Assembly: GCF_019457905.1 (NCBI RefSeq)
Contig: NZ_JAHZSV010000012.1
Span: forward strand, 120,326-184,325
Origin: Flagellimonas abyssi
Lineage (GTDB): Bacteria > Bacteroidota > Bacteroidia > Flavobacteriales > Flavobacteriaceae
Direction: 5' to 3'
Length of the DNA: 64,000 bases
Shown here: positions 1-10,388 of the stretch, piece after piece
How positions within the stretch are numbered: position 1 is the stretch's first letter
How the letters are laid out: the number at the start of each line of letters is the position of its first letter
The notes under the pieces: generated by a model
Databases searched by the model: none
What the model was told of the DNA's origin: nothing
The model's input: only the letters and a program-made list of their open reading frames with translations
Program-made: the position numbers and the translations under genes

Positions 1-10
1 CAGCGGAATA

Positions 11-2020
11 GTGGCCATTACCGAAAAAAATATCATGAACAGACTCTACCTCGTAGCCGGGGGACTTCTTGTTTTGGCCATAGCCGTAGTGGTGAAGTTG
101 GTGGATATCCAAATGGTACAGGGCGAGAAATATAAGGAGTTGGCCCTGAGCAAGACCGAAAAGATGTTCACGATAGAGCCCAACCGTGGAAACCTTTATT
201 CTGAAGATGGTAGTTTGTTGGCTGCCTCGGTTTCAAAATATGATATCCGTTTTGATGCAAAGACCGTTTCGCAAGAGAATTTTGAAAACAATGTTGCCGC
301 ATTGTCCGATTCCTTGGGCACAATGTTCGAAAGACCATCATCCTATTATAGACAATTGTTCCGAAAAGCTAGGGCCAATGGCAATCGCTATAAGTTGGTG
401 GCCCGTAATGTGGGTTATTTGGATTATGTGCGCATCAAACAATTTCCGCTGTTCAACCTTGGGCCATATAAGGGTGGATTTATTGAAACGCATCGTGTTG
501 TTCGCGAGTACCCTTTGGGTAAAATGGCAGCAAGGAGCATTGGTTACGAACGTGTTGACGAAAACGGGTATTATACCAGAGTGGGTCTGGATGGTGCATT
601 CGGCGAAACTTATCTGCGAGGTAAGGAAGGGAAGCGCTTAAAACAAAAAATTGCCAAAGGACAATGGAAGCCCGTGGGGCTGGACAATATTGTAGAGCCA
701 AAAGATGGGTTGGATGTGGTGTCCACCATTGATGTCAATATTCAGGATATCGCCCATCATGAGTTGTTGAAGCAATTGGAAAAATATAAGGCCGACCATG
801 GTTGTGTGGTGGTAATGGAAACGCAAACTGGAGAAATCAAGGCCATTTCCAACTTGGGAATAACTTCCGAAGGAAAGTATTATGAAAAACTGAACTATGC
901 CGTGGGGGAATCCCATGAACCAGGTTCCACTTTTAAATTGATGTCCATGGTGGCCGCTTTGGAAGATAAAGTGGTGGACACCAGCACGGTCATCGATACC
1001 GAAAAAGGAAGGTACCGAATTTATGATGGTGTTGTAAAAGATACCAAATGGGGAGGGCATGGTAAAATTACATTGGCCAAAGCATTTGCGGTTTCATCCA
1101 ACGTAGCTTTTGCAAAAATCATCAATGAAAATTATAAGGAGCAGCCTGAAAAATTTGTAAACCGTCTCATGAACATGGGACTCCATAAAAAACTGGACTT
1201 GCCGATTATTGGGGAAGGTGATCCCGTAATCCGCTATCCGGGAGATAAAGGATGGTCGGGAATTTCTTTGGGTTGGATGTCGCATGGTTATGAAGTGTCG
1301 TTGACCCCTATTCAAACCTTGGCCTTTTATAATGCCATTGCGAACGATGGGGAATATGTAAAGCCCCGAATGATTCAAGAGGTGAGAGAAGGCAATAAAG
1401 TGGTGAAGCGATTTGATAAAGAAGTGTTGAATTCATCCATCTGTTCCTATGAAACGGTCAAAAAAGTCCAACAATTATTAAAGGATGTAGTGGAGAAGGA
1501 TTATGGAACCGGCCACAGGATGTATTCCAAAAACTTTTCCATGGCGGGAAAAACAGGGACCACACAAAAAAATTATGTGGAAAAGAACCCGGATAAACTG
1601 GCGTACATCTCCTCTTTTGCAGGATACTTTCCGGCAGATAACCCAAAATATTCGTGTATCGTGGTCATCCATGAACCAGATAAAGAGGAAGGTTACTACG
1701 GAGCGGATGTTTCCGGTCCGGTATTTAAATCCATGGCCCAAAAAATCCATGCCATTTCTCCCATGGTGGATGAGGTGGATAACAGGATCAAAGAAGATGT
1801 CGAATTGGACAAGGACTATCAGCAATATTATGTGCAAGTCCAGAAAAAATACAGTACGGTTCCCAATGTTAAAGGGATGAGCGGTATGGACGCCGTTTCG
1901 CTTTTGGAGAATCTGGGTATTGAGGTCGAAGTACATGGGAATGGAAAAGTCAAAAATCAGTCCGTGAACCATGGGACCAATATCAAACAAGTCAAGAAAA
2001 TAGTATTGGAGCTTTCATGA
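11..2020 (+). CDS. ftsI: Penicillin-binding protein, division transpeptidase FtsI (PBP3-like)
   Basis: This is the septal peptidoglycan DD-transpeptidase, anchored in the inner membrane by one N-terminal segment (about residues 10-30). After a dimerisation domain the transpeptidase motifs are visible: STFK with catalytic Ser306 and Lys309, SSN at 362-364 and KTGTT from 514. A single PASTA domain ends the protein from about residue 615, a usual feature of flavobacterial FtsI. The start is a GTG at position 11; the AITEKNI-type N-terminus fits relatives. It overlaps murE by 4 bases (ATGA), so it is translationally coupled at the head of the visible dcw cluster. Family identity is certain; the GTG start is inferred. 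Confidence 0.96.
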   Translation: MAITEKNIMNRLYLVAGGLLVLAIAVVVKLVDIQMVQGEKYKELALSKTEKMFTIEPNRGNLYSEDGSLLAASVSKYDIRFDAKTVSQENFENNVAALSDSLGTMFERPSSYYRQLFRKARANGNRYKLVARNVGYLDYVRIKQFPLFNLGPYKGGFIETHRVVREYPLGKMAARSIGYERVDENGYYTRVGLDGAFGETYLRGKEGKRLKQKIAKGQWKPVGLDNIVEPKDGLDVVSTIDVNIQDIAHHELLKQLEKYKADHGCVVVMETQTGEIKAISNLGITSEGKYYEKLNYAVGESHEPGSTFKLMSMVAALEDKVVDTSTVIDTEKGRYRIYDGVVKDTKWGGHGKITLAKAFAVSSNVAFAKIINENYKEQPEKFVNRLMNMGLHKKLDLPIIGEGDPVIRYPGDKGWSGISLGWMSHGYEVSLTPIQTLAFYNAIANDGEYVKPRMIQEVREGNKVVKRFDKEVLNSSICSYETVKKVQQLLKDVVEKDYGTGHRMYSKNFSMAGKTGTTQKNYVEKNPDKLAYISSFAGYFPADNPKYSCIVVIHEPDKEEGYYGADVSGPVFKSMAQKIHAISPMVDEVDNRIKEDVELDKDYQQYYVQVQKKYSTVPNVKGMSGMDAVSLLENLGIEVEVHGNGKVKNQSVNHGTNIKQVKKIVLELS

Positions 2021-3480
2021 AGTTATTGAAGGACATATTATATGGTGTTAGCCTCTCCGCAGTGAGCGGAGATACCAACGTAATGGTGAACAATGTGCAT
2101 TTCGATTCCAGAAAGGTGGAAATGGACGATGTGTTCGTTGCTGTTCGCGGTACTGTCACGGATGGCCATAAATTCATTCAAAAAGCAGTGGATTTGGGGG
2201 CGAGGGCCATTGTATGCGAAGAGCTTCCTGCACTAATGGTGAACGGTGTCACCTATTTGCAAGTGGACAATTGCAATAGTGCTCTGGCCGTAATTGCTTC
2301 CAATTTCTATGATAACCCGTCCAAGAACCTAAAATTGGTGGGTGTAACGGGAACCAATGGAAAGACAACGGTGACCACACTTTTATACAATCTTTTCAAA
2401 AAAGCTGGATTCAAAGTTGGATTGATTTCCACGATTAAAATATTGGTGAATGACAAGGAGTTCAAAACCACGCACACCACCCCGGATGTAATGACCATCA
2501 ACAATTACTTGTCCCTGATGAACGAGGTGGGGGTGGAGTTTTGTTTTATGGAGGTAAGCTCGCATGGAATCCATCAAAAAAGAGCAGAAGGACTCCATTT
2601 TGAAGGAGCCATCTTTACCAATTTGTCCCATGATCATTTGGATTATCATAAAACCTTTGCCGAGTACCGGGACACCAAGAAAAAATTGTTCGATGGATTG
2701 CCCAAAACGGCTTTTGCCTTGGTCAATATAGATGACAAGAACGGACTGGTGATGTTGCAAAACACCAAGGCCAAAAAATACACCTATGCGTTAAAAACCT
2801 TTGCCGATTACAGGGCCCAGATTTTGGAAAAACAGTTCAATGGTCAGCTTTTAAAAGTGGATGACAACGAATTGTGGTCTAGGCTCATCGGAGATTTCAA
2901 TGCCTATAATTTATTGGCCATTTATGCCACCGCTGATATCCTTGGACTCGAGAAAATGGAGATTTTGAGGTTGATGAGCGAGTTGGAAAATGTGGACGGC
3001 AGGTTTCAATATTACATATCAAAAGACAAGATAACGGCTATTGTCGATTATGCCCATACGCCGGATGCACTTAAAAATGTATTGGTTACTATCAATGCGT
3101 TGAGGACTGGAAATGAAAACGTCATCACCGTAGTGGGGTGTGGTGGTGACCGTGACAAGTCTAAGCGTCCGGTTATGGGTCATATCGCATCCGAAATGAG
3201 CGATCAGGCCATTTTTACTTCGGATAACCCAAGAACCGAATCTCCCACGACAATCATTGAAGAGATGGAGTCGGGCGTCGAGGCACAAAATGTCCGAAAA
3301 GTGTTGTCCATAGAAAACAGGAAGCAGGCCATTAAAACCGCATGCAAGCTTGCGATGGTCAACGATATTATCCTAGTGGCCGGAAAAGGCCACGAGACCT
3401 ATCAGGAAACCAATGGTGTCCGGGTCGATTTTGATGATTTTAAAGAAGTGAAAGAAGCTCTGAAGAGCTTAAAAAAATAA
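2017..3480 (+). CDS. murE: UDP-MurNAc-L-Ala-D-Glu:meso-DAP ligase MurE
   Basis: This cytoplasmic Mur ligase adds the third stem-peptide residue. The ATP-binding loop GTNGKTT includes Lys116. The DNPR motif at residues 403-406 is the signature of ligases that add meso-diaminopimelate rather than lysine, so the wall is predicted to be DAP type. The length of 487 residues is normal. The ATG lies inside the ftsI stop region (4-base overlap), and mraY starts 8 bases after the stop, consistent with one transcript for the whole cluster. Confidence 0.97.
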   Translation: MKLLKDILYGVSLSAVSGDTNVMVNNVHFDSRKVEMDDVFVAVRGTVTDGHKFIQKAVDLGARAIVCEELPALMVNGVTYLQVDNCNSALAVIASNFYDNPSKNLKLVGVTGTNGKTTVTTLLYNLFKKAGFKVGLISTIKILVNDKEFKTTHTTPDVMTINNYLSLMNEVGVEFCFMEVSSHGIHQKRAEGLHFEGAIFTNLSHDHLDYHKTFAEYRDTKKKLFDGLPKTAFALVNIDDKNGLVMLQNTKAKKYTYALKTFADYRAQILEKQFNGQLLKVDDNELWSRLIGDFNAYNLLAIYATADILGLEKMEILRLMSELENVDGRFQYYISKDKITAIVDYAHTPDALKNVLVTINALRTGNENVITVVGCGGDRDKSKRPVMGHIASEMSDQAIFTSDNPRTESPTTIIEEMESGVEAQNVRKVLSIENRKQAIKTACKLAMVNDIILVAGKGHETYQETNGVRVDFDDFKEVKEALKSLKK

Positions 3481-3488
3481 TGTAGTCC

Positions 3489-4709
3489 ATGCTATACTAC
3501 TTGTTCGAATTTTTAGAGAAACAATACCAACTGCCAGGTGCGGGACTTTTTCAGTTCCTTACGTTCCGTGCGGCACTATCCGTATTGTTGTCCCTATTGA
3601 TCGCCATGGTCTACGGAAAACGAATTATTCTGTATTTGCAAAAAAAGCAGATTGGAGAAAGCATCCGTGACCTTGGTCTGGAAGGACAAAAGCAAAAAGC
3701 GGGGACACCCACTATGGGAGGGCTCATCATTATTGTGTCCACTTTGTTGCCCGTTATTCTATTTGCGGATATCAAGAACATCTATGTTATCCTTCTGATA
3801 GTGACCACCGTTTGGATGGGAATTATTGGATTTATCGATGATTATATCAAAACCTTCAAAAAAGATAAGCAAGGCCTTAAGGGGAAATTTAAGGTGATGG
3901 GGCAAGTTGGATTGGGATTGATCGTTGGACTGACCCTTTATTTTCATCCTGCTGTTACCATAAAAGAAAAGGATACCACCACCATAACCGAAACTTTTAA
4001 GGTGGAAAAGGTATTCGGGGAAGAAACTAAGTCCGTGCGTACCAATGTGCCTTTTTTTAAGAACAACGAATTGGATTATGCCGACTTTATATCCTGGATG
4101 GGTGAAGAGGCTGAGGATTATGCCTGGCTCATTTTTATTCCAGTAGTGATTTTAATTGTTACCGCTGTTTCCAATGGGGCCAACTTAACGGATGGTATTG
4201 ACGGTCTGGCAGCAGGTTCCTCCGCCATAATAGTAATGACACTTGGGATATTCGCATGGGTGTCGGGGAATATTCAATTTTCTGATTATCTGGATATTTT
4301 CTACCTGCCCAGAGTGGGTGAGTTAGTGGTGTTTATTGCTGCTTTTGCGGGAGCTTTGGTCGGATTTTTATGGTACAACACCTATCCCGCCCAAGTATTT
4401 ATGGGCGATACGGGTAGTTTGACCATTGGAGGAGTGATTGCCGTAATCGCCATAATTGTGAGAAAGGAACTATTGATACCCATTTTGTGCGGAATCTTCT
4501 TTGCGGAATCGTTATCGGTGATGCTACAGGTGGGCTATTTCAAGCGTACTAAAAAGAAGTATGGAGAAGGAAGACGAATTTTCTTGATGGCGCCATTGCA
4601 TCATCATTATCAGAAAAAATTATATCACGAGAGCAAAATAGTGACCCGTTTTTGGATTATTGGGATTATGCTGGCCATCATCAGCATCGTTACGCTAAAA
4701 ATTAGATAG
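3489..4709 (+). CDS. mraY: Phospho-MurNAc-pentapeptide transferase MraY
   Basis: This polytopic membrane enzyme transfers phospho-MurNAc-pentapeptide to undecaprenyl phosphate to make lipid I. Family motifs are present: the DDYIK aspartates near residue 118, [18 protein letters not shown] and the histidine-rich [11 protein letters not shown]. At 406 residues it is longer than the roughly 360 of Proteobacteria. The extra length is a hydrophilic insertion at about residues 155-210 between membrane segments, which I recall as common in Bacteroidota. It sits between murE and murD, with murD starting 3 bases after the stop codon. Confidence 0.97.
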   Translation: MLYYLFEFLEKQYQLPGAGLFQFLTFRAALSVLLSLLIAMVYGKRIILYLQKKQIGESIRDLGLEGQKQKAGTPTMGGLIIIVSTLLPVILFADIKNIYVILLIVTTVWMGIIGFIDDYIKTFKKDKQGLKGKFKVMGQVGLGLIVGLTLYFHPAVTIKEKDTTTITETFKVEKVFGEETKSVRTNVPFFKNNELDYADFISWMGEEAEDYAWLIFIPVVILIVTAVSNGANLTDGIDGLAAGSSAIIVMTLGIFAWVSGNIQFSDYLDIFYLPRVGELVVFIAAFAGALVGFLWYNTYPAQVFMGDTGSLTIGGVIAVIAIIVRKELLIPILCGIFFAESLSVMLQVGYFKRTKKKYGEGRRIFLMAPLHHHYQKKLYHESKIVTRFWIIGIMLAIISIVTLKIR

Positions 4710-4711
4710 CA

Positions 4712-6046
4712 ATGGGTCGCTTGGTGATACTTGGAGGTGGAGAAAGTGGGGTTGGAACCGCCATTTTGGGAAAACAAAAAGGATTTGAAGTGTTTGTTTC
4801 GGACAAAGGCGAGATCCAAGAAAAATATAAACAAGTTCTTGAACATTTTGAGATTGAATGGGAGTCCGGAGAGCATACCGAAGCCAAGATTCTGAATGCC
4901 GATGTGGTGATGAAGAGTCCAGGTATTCCTGATGGAGTTGCCTTGGTGAAGGCACTGCTTGAAAAAGGTGTGCCGGTAATTTCGGAAATAGAGTTTGCAT
5001 CAAAATACACAGATGCGACTATCATTGGGATTACGGGTAGCAACGGTAAAACAACTACCACTATGTTGACCAATCATTTGTTGAAAGATGGAGGTTTGCA
5101 TGTGGGAATGGCCGGAAATATTGGCGATAGCTATGCTAAAATGGTGTCCGAGAAAGATTTTGACCACTATGTGTTGGAGATAAGTAGCTTTCAGTTGGAT
5201 GGTATTGTGGACTTTAAACCACATATCGCTATTCTCACCAATATCACACCCGATCACTTGGATAGATATGAGTACAAGTTTGAAAACTATATCGCATCCA
5301 AATTCAGAATAGCGATGAATCAGGATAAGGATGATTACCTGATTTACGATGCCGATGATGAAGTGATTCAAGATTGGTTGGGAAAACACCCGGTTCAATC
5401 CAAATTAGTGCCCTTTTCAGTCAAACGAAAATTGGGAGAGGGAGCTTGGTTGGAAGACAAAACGATAAAAATGAAATTAGAACATAAAACCTTGGAAATG
5501 AGTGAAGATATTTTGGCCTTGGAAGGTCAGCACAACGTAAAGAACACAATGGCGGCAAGTATGGCGGCCATGCTGGTTAAGGTCAGAAAGGAGACGATTC
5601 GCAACAGTATTCAATCGTTTCAGGGCGTACCCCACAGATTGGAAAAAGTGTTGAAGATCAATCATGTGGAATATATCAACGATTCCAAAGCAACCAACGT
5701 AAACGCCACTTTTTATGCCCTGGACGGTATTAAAAAGCCAATTATCTGGATTGCTGGCGGGGTGGATAAAGGAAACGATTATTCCGAGTTGATGTCATTG
5801 GTGCGGGAAAAGGTAAAGTGCATCATTTGTTTGGGAACCGACAGTTCCAAGCTGATCGATGCCTTCGGAAACGTAATCGACCTCATGGTAGAGACCTATT
5901 CCATGGAAGAAGCCGTAAAGGTAGCCTATAAGGTTGCGGAACGCGGAGATGCAGTTTTACTTTCTCCGGCGTGTGCCAGTTTCGACCTATTCAAAAATTA
6001 CGAGGATAGAGGAGATCAATTTAAAAACGCAGTAAAAAATTTGTAA
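4712..6046 (+). CDS. murD: UDP-MurNAc-L-alanine:D-glutamate ligase MurD
   Basis: This cytoplasmic Mur ligase adds D-glutamate to UDP-MurNAc-L-Ala. The N-terminal nucleotide-sugar fold carries GGGESGVGTA, the ATP loop is GSNGKTTT near residue 112, and NDSKATN marks the third domain. The 444 residues match the family. The gene sits between mraY and ftsW in the usual dcw order, and ftsW begins 4 bases downstream of its stop. Confidence 0.97.
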   Translation: MGRLVILGGGESGVGTAILGKQKGFEVFVSDKGEIQEKYKQVLEHFEIEWESGEHTEAKILNADVVMKSPGIPDGVALVKALLEKGVPVISEIEFASKYTDATIIGITGSNGKTTTTMLTNHLLKDGGLHVGMAGNIGDSYAKMVSEKDFDHYVLEISSFQLDGIVDFKPHIAILTNITPDHLDRYEYKFENYIASKFRIAMNQDKDDYLIYDADDEVIQDWLGKHPVQSKLVPFSVKRKLGEGAWLEDKTIKMKLEHKTLEMSEDILALEGQHNVKNTMAASMAAMLVKVRKETIRNSIQSFQGVPHRLEKVLKINHVEYINDSKATNVNATFYALDGIKKPIIWIAGGVDKGNDYSELMSLVREKVKCIICLGTDSSKLIDAFGNVIDLMVETYSMEEAVKVAYKVAERGDAVLLSPACASFDLFKNYEDRGDQFKNAVKNL

Positions 6047-6049
6047 AAC

Positions 6050-7255
6050 GTGTTTGCAATATTCAAAAATCTGAAAGGTGATAAAGCTATTTGGGGCGTA
6101 GTGGCCCTCTTGGCACTTTTCTCATTTTTGCCAGTGTACAGTGCCAGTACCAATTTGGTCTACGTTAATGGTGATGGGACCACTTTCGGGCATTTGGTAA
6201 AGCACGCCGTGCTGTTGTTCTTGGGTTTCGGCATCATCTATGCCGTGCACCGAATTCCAACGCATTATTTCAAGGGGCTTTCCATAATTGCAATGCCCAT
6301 TGTTATTCTATTGTTGATTTACACTCTAACGGTGGAAACAAGGATAGGAGGAGTGACTGCAAATCGTTGGATCAAGATTCCTTTGGTGGGGGTCAACTTT
6401 CAGACCTCTACCTTGGCAGCGGTGGTTTTAATGATTTGGATTGCGAGGTACTTGACCAAGATCAAGGATGTAAAGATCACTTTTAAAGAAAGTATATTTC
6501 CGCTTTGGTTGCCCGTAGCCCTGGTAGTTCTGCTGATTTTACCAGAGAACTTCTCGACCGCAGCAATCATTTGCTTTATGGTTTTGGTATTGTGTTTTCT
6601 GGGAGGATATCCCTTAAAATATTTGTTCGCCATAGTGGCGACAGGAATCGTATTTGCGGGAATGTTCCTGTTTGTACTGTTCAAAGCACCAGAAGTGTTG
6701 CCGCAGCGTGCCGGAACATGGAAATCAAGGATAGAGACCTTTATCCATCCAGAGCAGGCGGATAGGGATGATCTGCATCAGTTAACGTTGGCCCAGATTG
6801 CCGTGGCCGAAGGTGGTGTAGTGGGCAAAGGAGCTGGAAAAAGCGTAATGAAGAATATGTTGTCCCAGAGTACGTCGGATTTCATTTTTGCCATCATTAT
6901 AGAAGAATATGGATTGCTGGGAGGAGGAGCTTTGCTCTTTTTCTACCTCTTGTTGTTGTTCCGTATTGTGGTTGTGGCGCATTCGTCCAAAACGGTGTTT
7001 TCAAAATTACTGGTTATAGGAGTTGGGTTGCCCATTGTGTTCCAGGCCTTTATCAATATGGCCGTTGTGGTGCAATTGTTCCCCGTTACGGGGCAACCGT
7101 TACCATTGATCAGTATGGGGGGTACCTCCATTTGGATGACCTGTATGGCCATTGGAATCGTGTTGAGTGCAAGCAATAGAAAAGAAAATTTAGAGGAGCA
7201 ATCCCATGGAATAGATGAAACGAATCCTTTAGAAGTATTGAGTGGACAGATATAG
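6050..7255 (+). CDS. ftsW: Division SEDS glycosyltransferase FtsW
   Basis: This SEDS-family protein polymerises lipid II at the septum together with FtsI. It has about ten hydrophobic segments. Family markers include the SAS segment near residues 29-31, the arginine-rich loop with RIETFIHPE, and the C-terminal [13 protein letters not shown] stretch. The start is GTG at 6050, three bases after the murD stop; no ATG fits as well. The 3' end overlaps murG by 14 bases. FtsW is preferred over RodA because of its place between murD and murG. Confidence 0.95.
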   Translation: MFAIFKNLKGDKAIWGVVALLALFSFLPVYSASTNLVYVNGDGTTFGHLVKHAVLLFLGFGIIYAVHRIPTHYFKGLSIIAMPIVILLLIYTLTVETRIGGVTANRWIKIPLVGVNFQTSTLAAVVLMIWIARYLTKIKDVKITFKESIFPLWLPVALVVLLILPENFSTAAIICFMVLVLCFLGGYPLKYLFAIVATGIVFAGMFLFVLFKAPEVLPQRAGTWKSRIETFIHPEQADRDDLHQLTLAQIAVAEGGVVGKGAGKSVMKNMLSQSTSDFIFAIIIEEYGLLGGGALLFFYLLLLFRIVVVAHSSKTVFSKLLVIGVGLPIVFQAFINMAVVVQLFPVTGQPLPLISMGGTSIWMTCMAIGIVLSASNRKENLEEQSHGIDETNPLEVLSGQI

Positions 7256-8330
7256 GTTTATACTTTCTGGAGGAGGAACAGGAGGACATATTTATCCCGC
7301 CGTGGCCATAGCGAACGAGCTGAAACGAAGATACCCTGATGCGGAATTTTTGTTCGTAGGCGCCAAGGATAAAATGGAAATGGAAAAAGTACCGCAGGCC
7401 GGATATGAAATAAAGGGTTTGTGGATAAGTGGAATACAACGGAAACTGACATTGAAAAATCTCATGTTCCCATTAAAACTGATAAGTAGTTTGTTAGAAG
7501 CACGCAAAATAGTGAAGCAATTCAAACCCCATGTGGCCATAGGCACTGGAGGGTTTGCGAGCGGGCCATTGTTACGGATGGCCGAAAGCTCGGGTGTTCC
7601 ATGTGTGCTACAAGAACAGAATTCCTTCGCGGGAATCACGAACAAACTATTGGCTGGAAAAGCAGAGAAAATCTGTGTTGCCTACGATGGAATGGAGCGC
7701 TTTTTTCCCAAGGAGAAGATTGTTAAAACAGGAAATCCTATCCGAACGGATTTGGTCGAAATAAAGGAAAGTAAGAAAGAGGCGGCTGCATTTTTTGGAC
7801 TTGATGTCGATAAAAAGACAGTTTTGATATTGGGAGGAAGCCTTGGAGCACGAAGAATCAACCAATTGATTGAAAAGGAGCTTGAATTTTTTGGGAAGCA
7901 AGGATTACAGGTACTCTGGCAATGTGGTAAGCTGTACCATGAAGAATATAAAAAACATGAATCGGATACGGTAAAGGTTTTGGCCTTTATCAACCGAATG
8001 GATTTGGCCTACGCCTCTGCAGATGTGATTATTTCAAGAGCGGGCGCAGGGTCGGTATCCGAACTTTGTTTGGTGGGGAAGCCAGTGATCTTTATCCCAT
8101 CGCCGAACGTCGCAGAGGACCATCAAACCCAAAATGCAAAAGCCTTGGTGGCCAAAGATGCGGCCATTATGCTAAAAGAAAATGAGTTGGATGCTGAATT
8201 TGAAAATCGTTTTTCTGCTTTGATGAAGTCCGAAGCGATTCAGGAAAAATTGGGAAGGAACATCAAAAAAATGGCCATGCCCAAGGCCACGGAACATATT
8301 GTGGACGAAATAGTAAAGTTGTTGAAGTGA
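7242..8330 (+). CDS. murG: UDP-GlcNAc:lipid I transferase MurG
   Basis: This peripheral membrane glycosyltransferase converts lipid I into lipid II. The N-terminal glycine loop [11 protein letters not shown] and the C-terminal donor-binding region ([11 protein letters not shown] followed by EDHQTQNA) are diagnostic. A GTG start gives [12 protein letters not shown], placing the glycine loop at its usual distance from the terminus. The length is 362 residues. It overlaps ftsW by 14 bases and murC by 4 (GTGA), so it is part of the same coupled operon. Confidence 0.97.
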   Translation: MDRYRFILSGGGTGGHIYPAVAIANELKRRYPDAEFLFVGAKDKMEMEKVPQAGYEIKGLWISGIQRKLTLKNLMFPLKLISSLLEARKIVKQFKPHVAIGTGGFASGPLLRMAESSGVPCVLQEQNSFAGITNKLLAGKAEKICVAYDGMERFFPKEKIVKTGNPIRTDLVEIKESKKEAAAFFGLDVDKKTVLILGGSLGARRINQLIEKELEFFGKQGLQVLWQCGKLYHEEYKKHESDTVKVLAFINRMDLAYASADVIISRAGAGSVSELCLVGKPVIFIPSPNVAEDHQTQNAKALVAKDAAIMLKENELDAEFENRFSALMKSEAIQEKLGRNIKKMAMPKATEHIVDEIVKLLK

Positions 8331-9676
8331 ATTTGAAGGATATACATAGCGTTTATTTTATCGGCATCGGCGGCATTGGAATGTCCGCCTTGGCACGCTA
8401 TTTCAAATTTGTGGGGAAAGAAGTGGCTGGTTACGACCGTACTCCAACGCCCATCACCGATGGGTTGGTGGAAAAAGGTATTTCGGTACATTTTGAGGAC
8501 AAAGTCGATTTGATTTCGGATACCTTCAAACATCCGAACACCTTGGTAGTGTATACGCCTGCGGTTCCTTCAAAACATACGGAGTTCCAGTTTTACCAAT
8601 CAGGCGGATTCAATCTAAAAAAACGGTCCGAGGTGTTGGGGATTATTACCAAGGATTCATTTTGCTTGGCCGTAGCGGGTACCCATGGCAAGACCACTAC
8701 CTCAAGTATTTTAGCGCATCTGCTCAAGGAATGTGAGTTGCCGATGATGGCCTTTTTGGGCGGTATTTCCGAAGATTTTGATAGTAATTTTGTGCTCGAT
8801 GGCACTAAATATTCGGTTGTTGAAGCTGATGAGTTTGACCGATCTTTTTTACGGTTGACACCGACGGTTGCTTGCATCACATCCATGGATGCCGATCACT
8901 TGGATATTTATGGAACCAAAGATGAACTTGAACTTTCTTTTAGGGAGTTTGTGGATAGGATCAAACCTGAAGGAAAATTGTTCGTTCGCAAGGGGCTTCC
9001 TTTGGAAGGGACAACTTTTGGTATAGAGGATGGTGCCGATTACTGCATAGAAAATATTGAAATTGAACATGGAGCCTACATATTTGATCTCGTTACGCCT
9101 TCCGAAGTGATCAAGAACGTAAAGTTCAACAAGCCCGGAAGACACAATTTGCTCAATGGATTAGCTGCTTTTGCGATGGCGGTGGAAACTGGTTCCCCAC
9201 CACACCGCCTTGCCGAAGCTTTGGCCACTTTTAAAGGGGTGCAGCGTAGGTTCTCGTATCAAATAAAGGAAAAGAATTTTGTTTTTATAGATGATTATGC
9301 GCACCATCCAACCGAAATAAGTGCGGTGCACCAAGCGATTCGGGAGATGCATGCAGGGGAGAAGATAACCGTTATTTTCCAGCCACATCTTTTTTCGCGT
9401 ACACAGGATTTTGCGGATGATTTTGCAGCAAGTCTTTCGGATTTTGATGAGATCATTCTGTTGGATATATATCCGGCAAGGGAAGAGCCTATCAAAGGGG
9501 TGACCTCCCAGTGGCTTTTGGATAAGATTGAAAACCCCAATAAAAAGCTGATAACAAAATCAGAGTTGCTGGGAGAAGTAAAGAACTGCAAAACAGGGGT
9601 TTTAGTGGCTCTTGGGGCAGGTGATATTGGACTTGAGGTACCAAAAATCAAAAAAGAATTAAGCTATGCGCATTAA
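8327..9676 (+). CDS. murC: UDP-MurNAc:L-alanine ligase MurC
   Basis: This cytoplasmic ligase adds the first residue of the stem peptide. The Rossmann motif [12 protein letters not shown], the ATP loop GTHGKTTT and [10 protein letters not shown] are classic MurC signatures. The GTG start at 8327 overlaps the murG stop. The 449 residues are typical. The 3' end overlaps ftsQ by 11 bases. The closely related Mpl is less likely given the motifs and the dcw location. Confidence 0.96.
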   Translation: MNLKDIHSVYFIGIGGIGMSALARYFKFVGKEVAGYDRTPTPITDGLVEKGISVHFEDKVDLISDTFKHPNTLVVYTPAVPSKHTEFQFYQSGGFNLKKRSEVLGIITKDSFCLAVAGTHGKTTTSSILAHLLKECELPMMAFLGGISEDFDSNFVLDGTKYSVVEADEFDRSFLRLTPTVACITSMDADHLDIYGTKDELELSFREFVDRIKPEGKLFVRKGLPLEGTTFGIEDGADYCIENIEIEHGAYIFDLVTPSEVIKNVKFNKPGRHNLLNGLAAFAMAVETGSPPHRLAEALATFKGVQRRFSYQIKEKNFVFIDDYAHHPTEISAVHQAIREMHAGEKITVIFQPHLFSRTQDFADDFAASLSDFDEIILLDIYPAREEPIKGVTSQWLLDKIENPNKKLITKSELLGEVKNCKTGVLVALGAGDIGLEVPKIKKELSYAH

Positions 9677-10385
9677 TTGGGATTACATAAAATTGACAGT
9701 TTTGTTGGTTGCCGTAGTCGCGCTTTACGGTTTTGCCGATCAACGAAATGAGCAGAGAATGGTGAAAAATGTCACCGTAAAATTTGTTGGTGAAAACAGT
9801 TTGTATTTAACTGAGGATGCGGTTAATAAATTGTTAATACAAAATTACGGACCCCTAGAGAACAGGCCCAAAGAACAGTTAGTTTTGAATGCCATAGAGG
9901 AGGTAATACTATCCAACGATATGGTAAAAAACGCCCAGGTCTATCTTACTGTAAACGGGGAACTTGTATCCAAGATTGTTCAGCGAAAGCCAATTGGAAG
10001 AATAGAAGGTGCCTCCAAATTTTATTTGGATGATCAGGGTGAACGCATGCCATTATCAAAGCATCATTCTGCAAGGGTTCCCATTATTACAGGTAAGATA
10101 ACAGGGAAGACCTTGGAGGATGCCTATGTTATTCTGGATTATATCAACAAAGATGATTTCTTGAGAAAGAACGTAATCGGGATACACATACTGGAAGAAG
10201 AAAAATATCAGCTCAAGTTCCGCATGGAAAACTTTGTGGTGAACTTGGGCGGAGTAGATAATCTGAACAAGAAGTTCAGCAATTTTATGGCCTTTTATGC
10301 AAAGGCGGCCAAGGACAATTCCTTGGAGGATTATGCAACGGTTAGTTTGGAATTCAACAATCAAGTGGTTTGCACCAAAATTTAA
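9666..10385 (+). CDS. ftsQ: Cell division protein FtsQ
   Basis: This is a bitopic membrane protein of the divisome. One N-terminal hydrophobic segment (about residues 9-24) is followed by a periplasmic POTRA-like domain and a beta domain. Sequence conservation in this family is low; the call rests on size (239 residues), topology and the invariant place between murC and ftsA. The ATG overlaps the murC 3' end, and ftsA begins 4 bases after the stop. Confidence 0.9.
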   Translation: MRINWDYIKLTVLLVAVVALYGFADQRNEQRMVKNVTVKFVGENSLYLTEDAVNKLLIQNYGPLENRPKEQLVLNAIEEVILSNDMVKNAQVYLTVNGELVSKIVQRKPIGRIEGASKFYLDDQGERMPLSKHHSARVPIITGKITGKTLEDAYVILDYINKDDFLRKNVIGIHILEEEKYQLKFRMENFVVNLGGVDNLNKKFSNFMAFYAKAAKDNSLEDYATVSLEFNNQVVCTKI

Positions 10386-10388
10386 ATT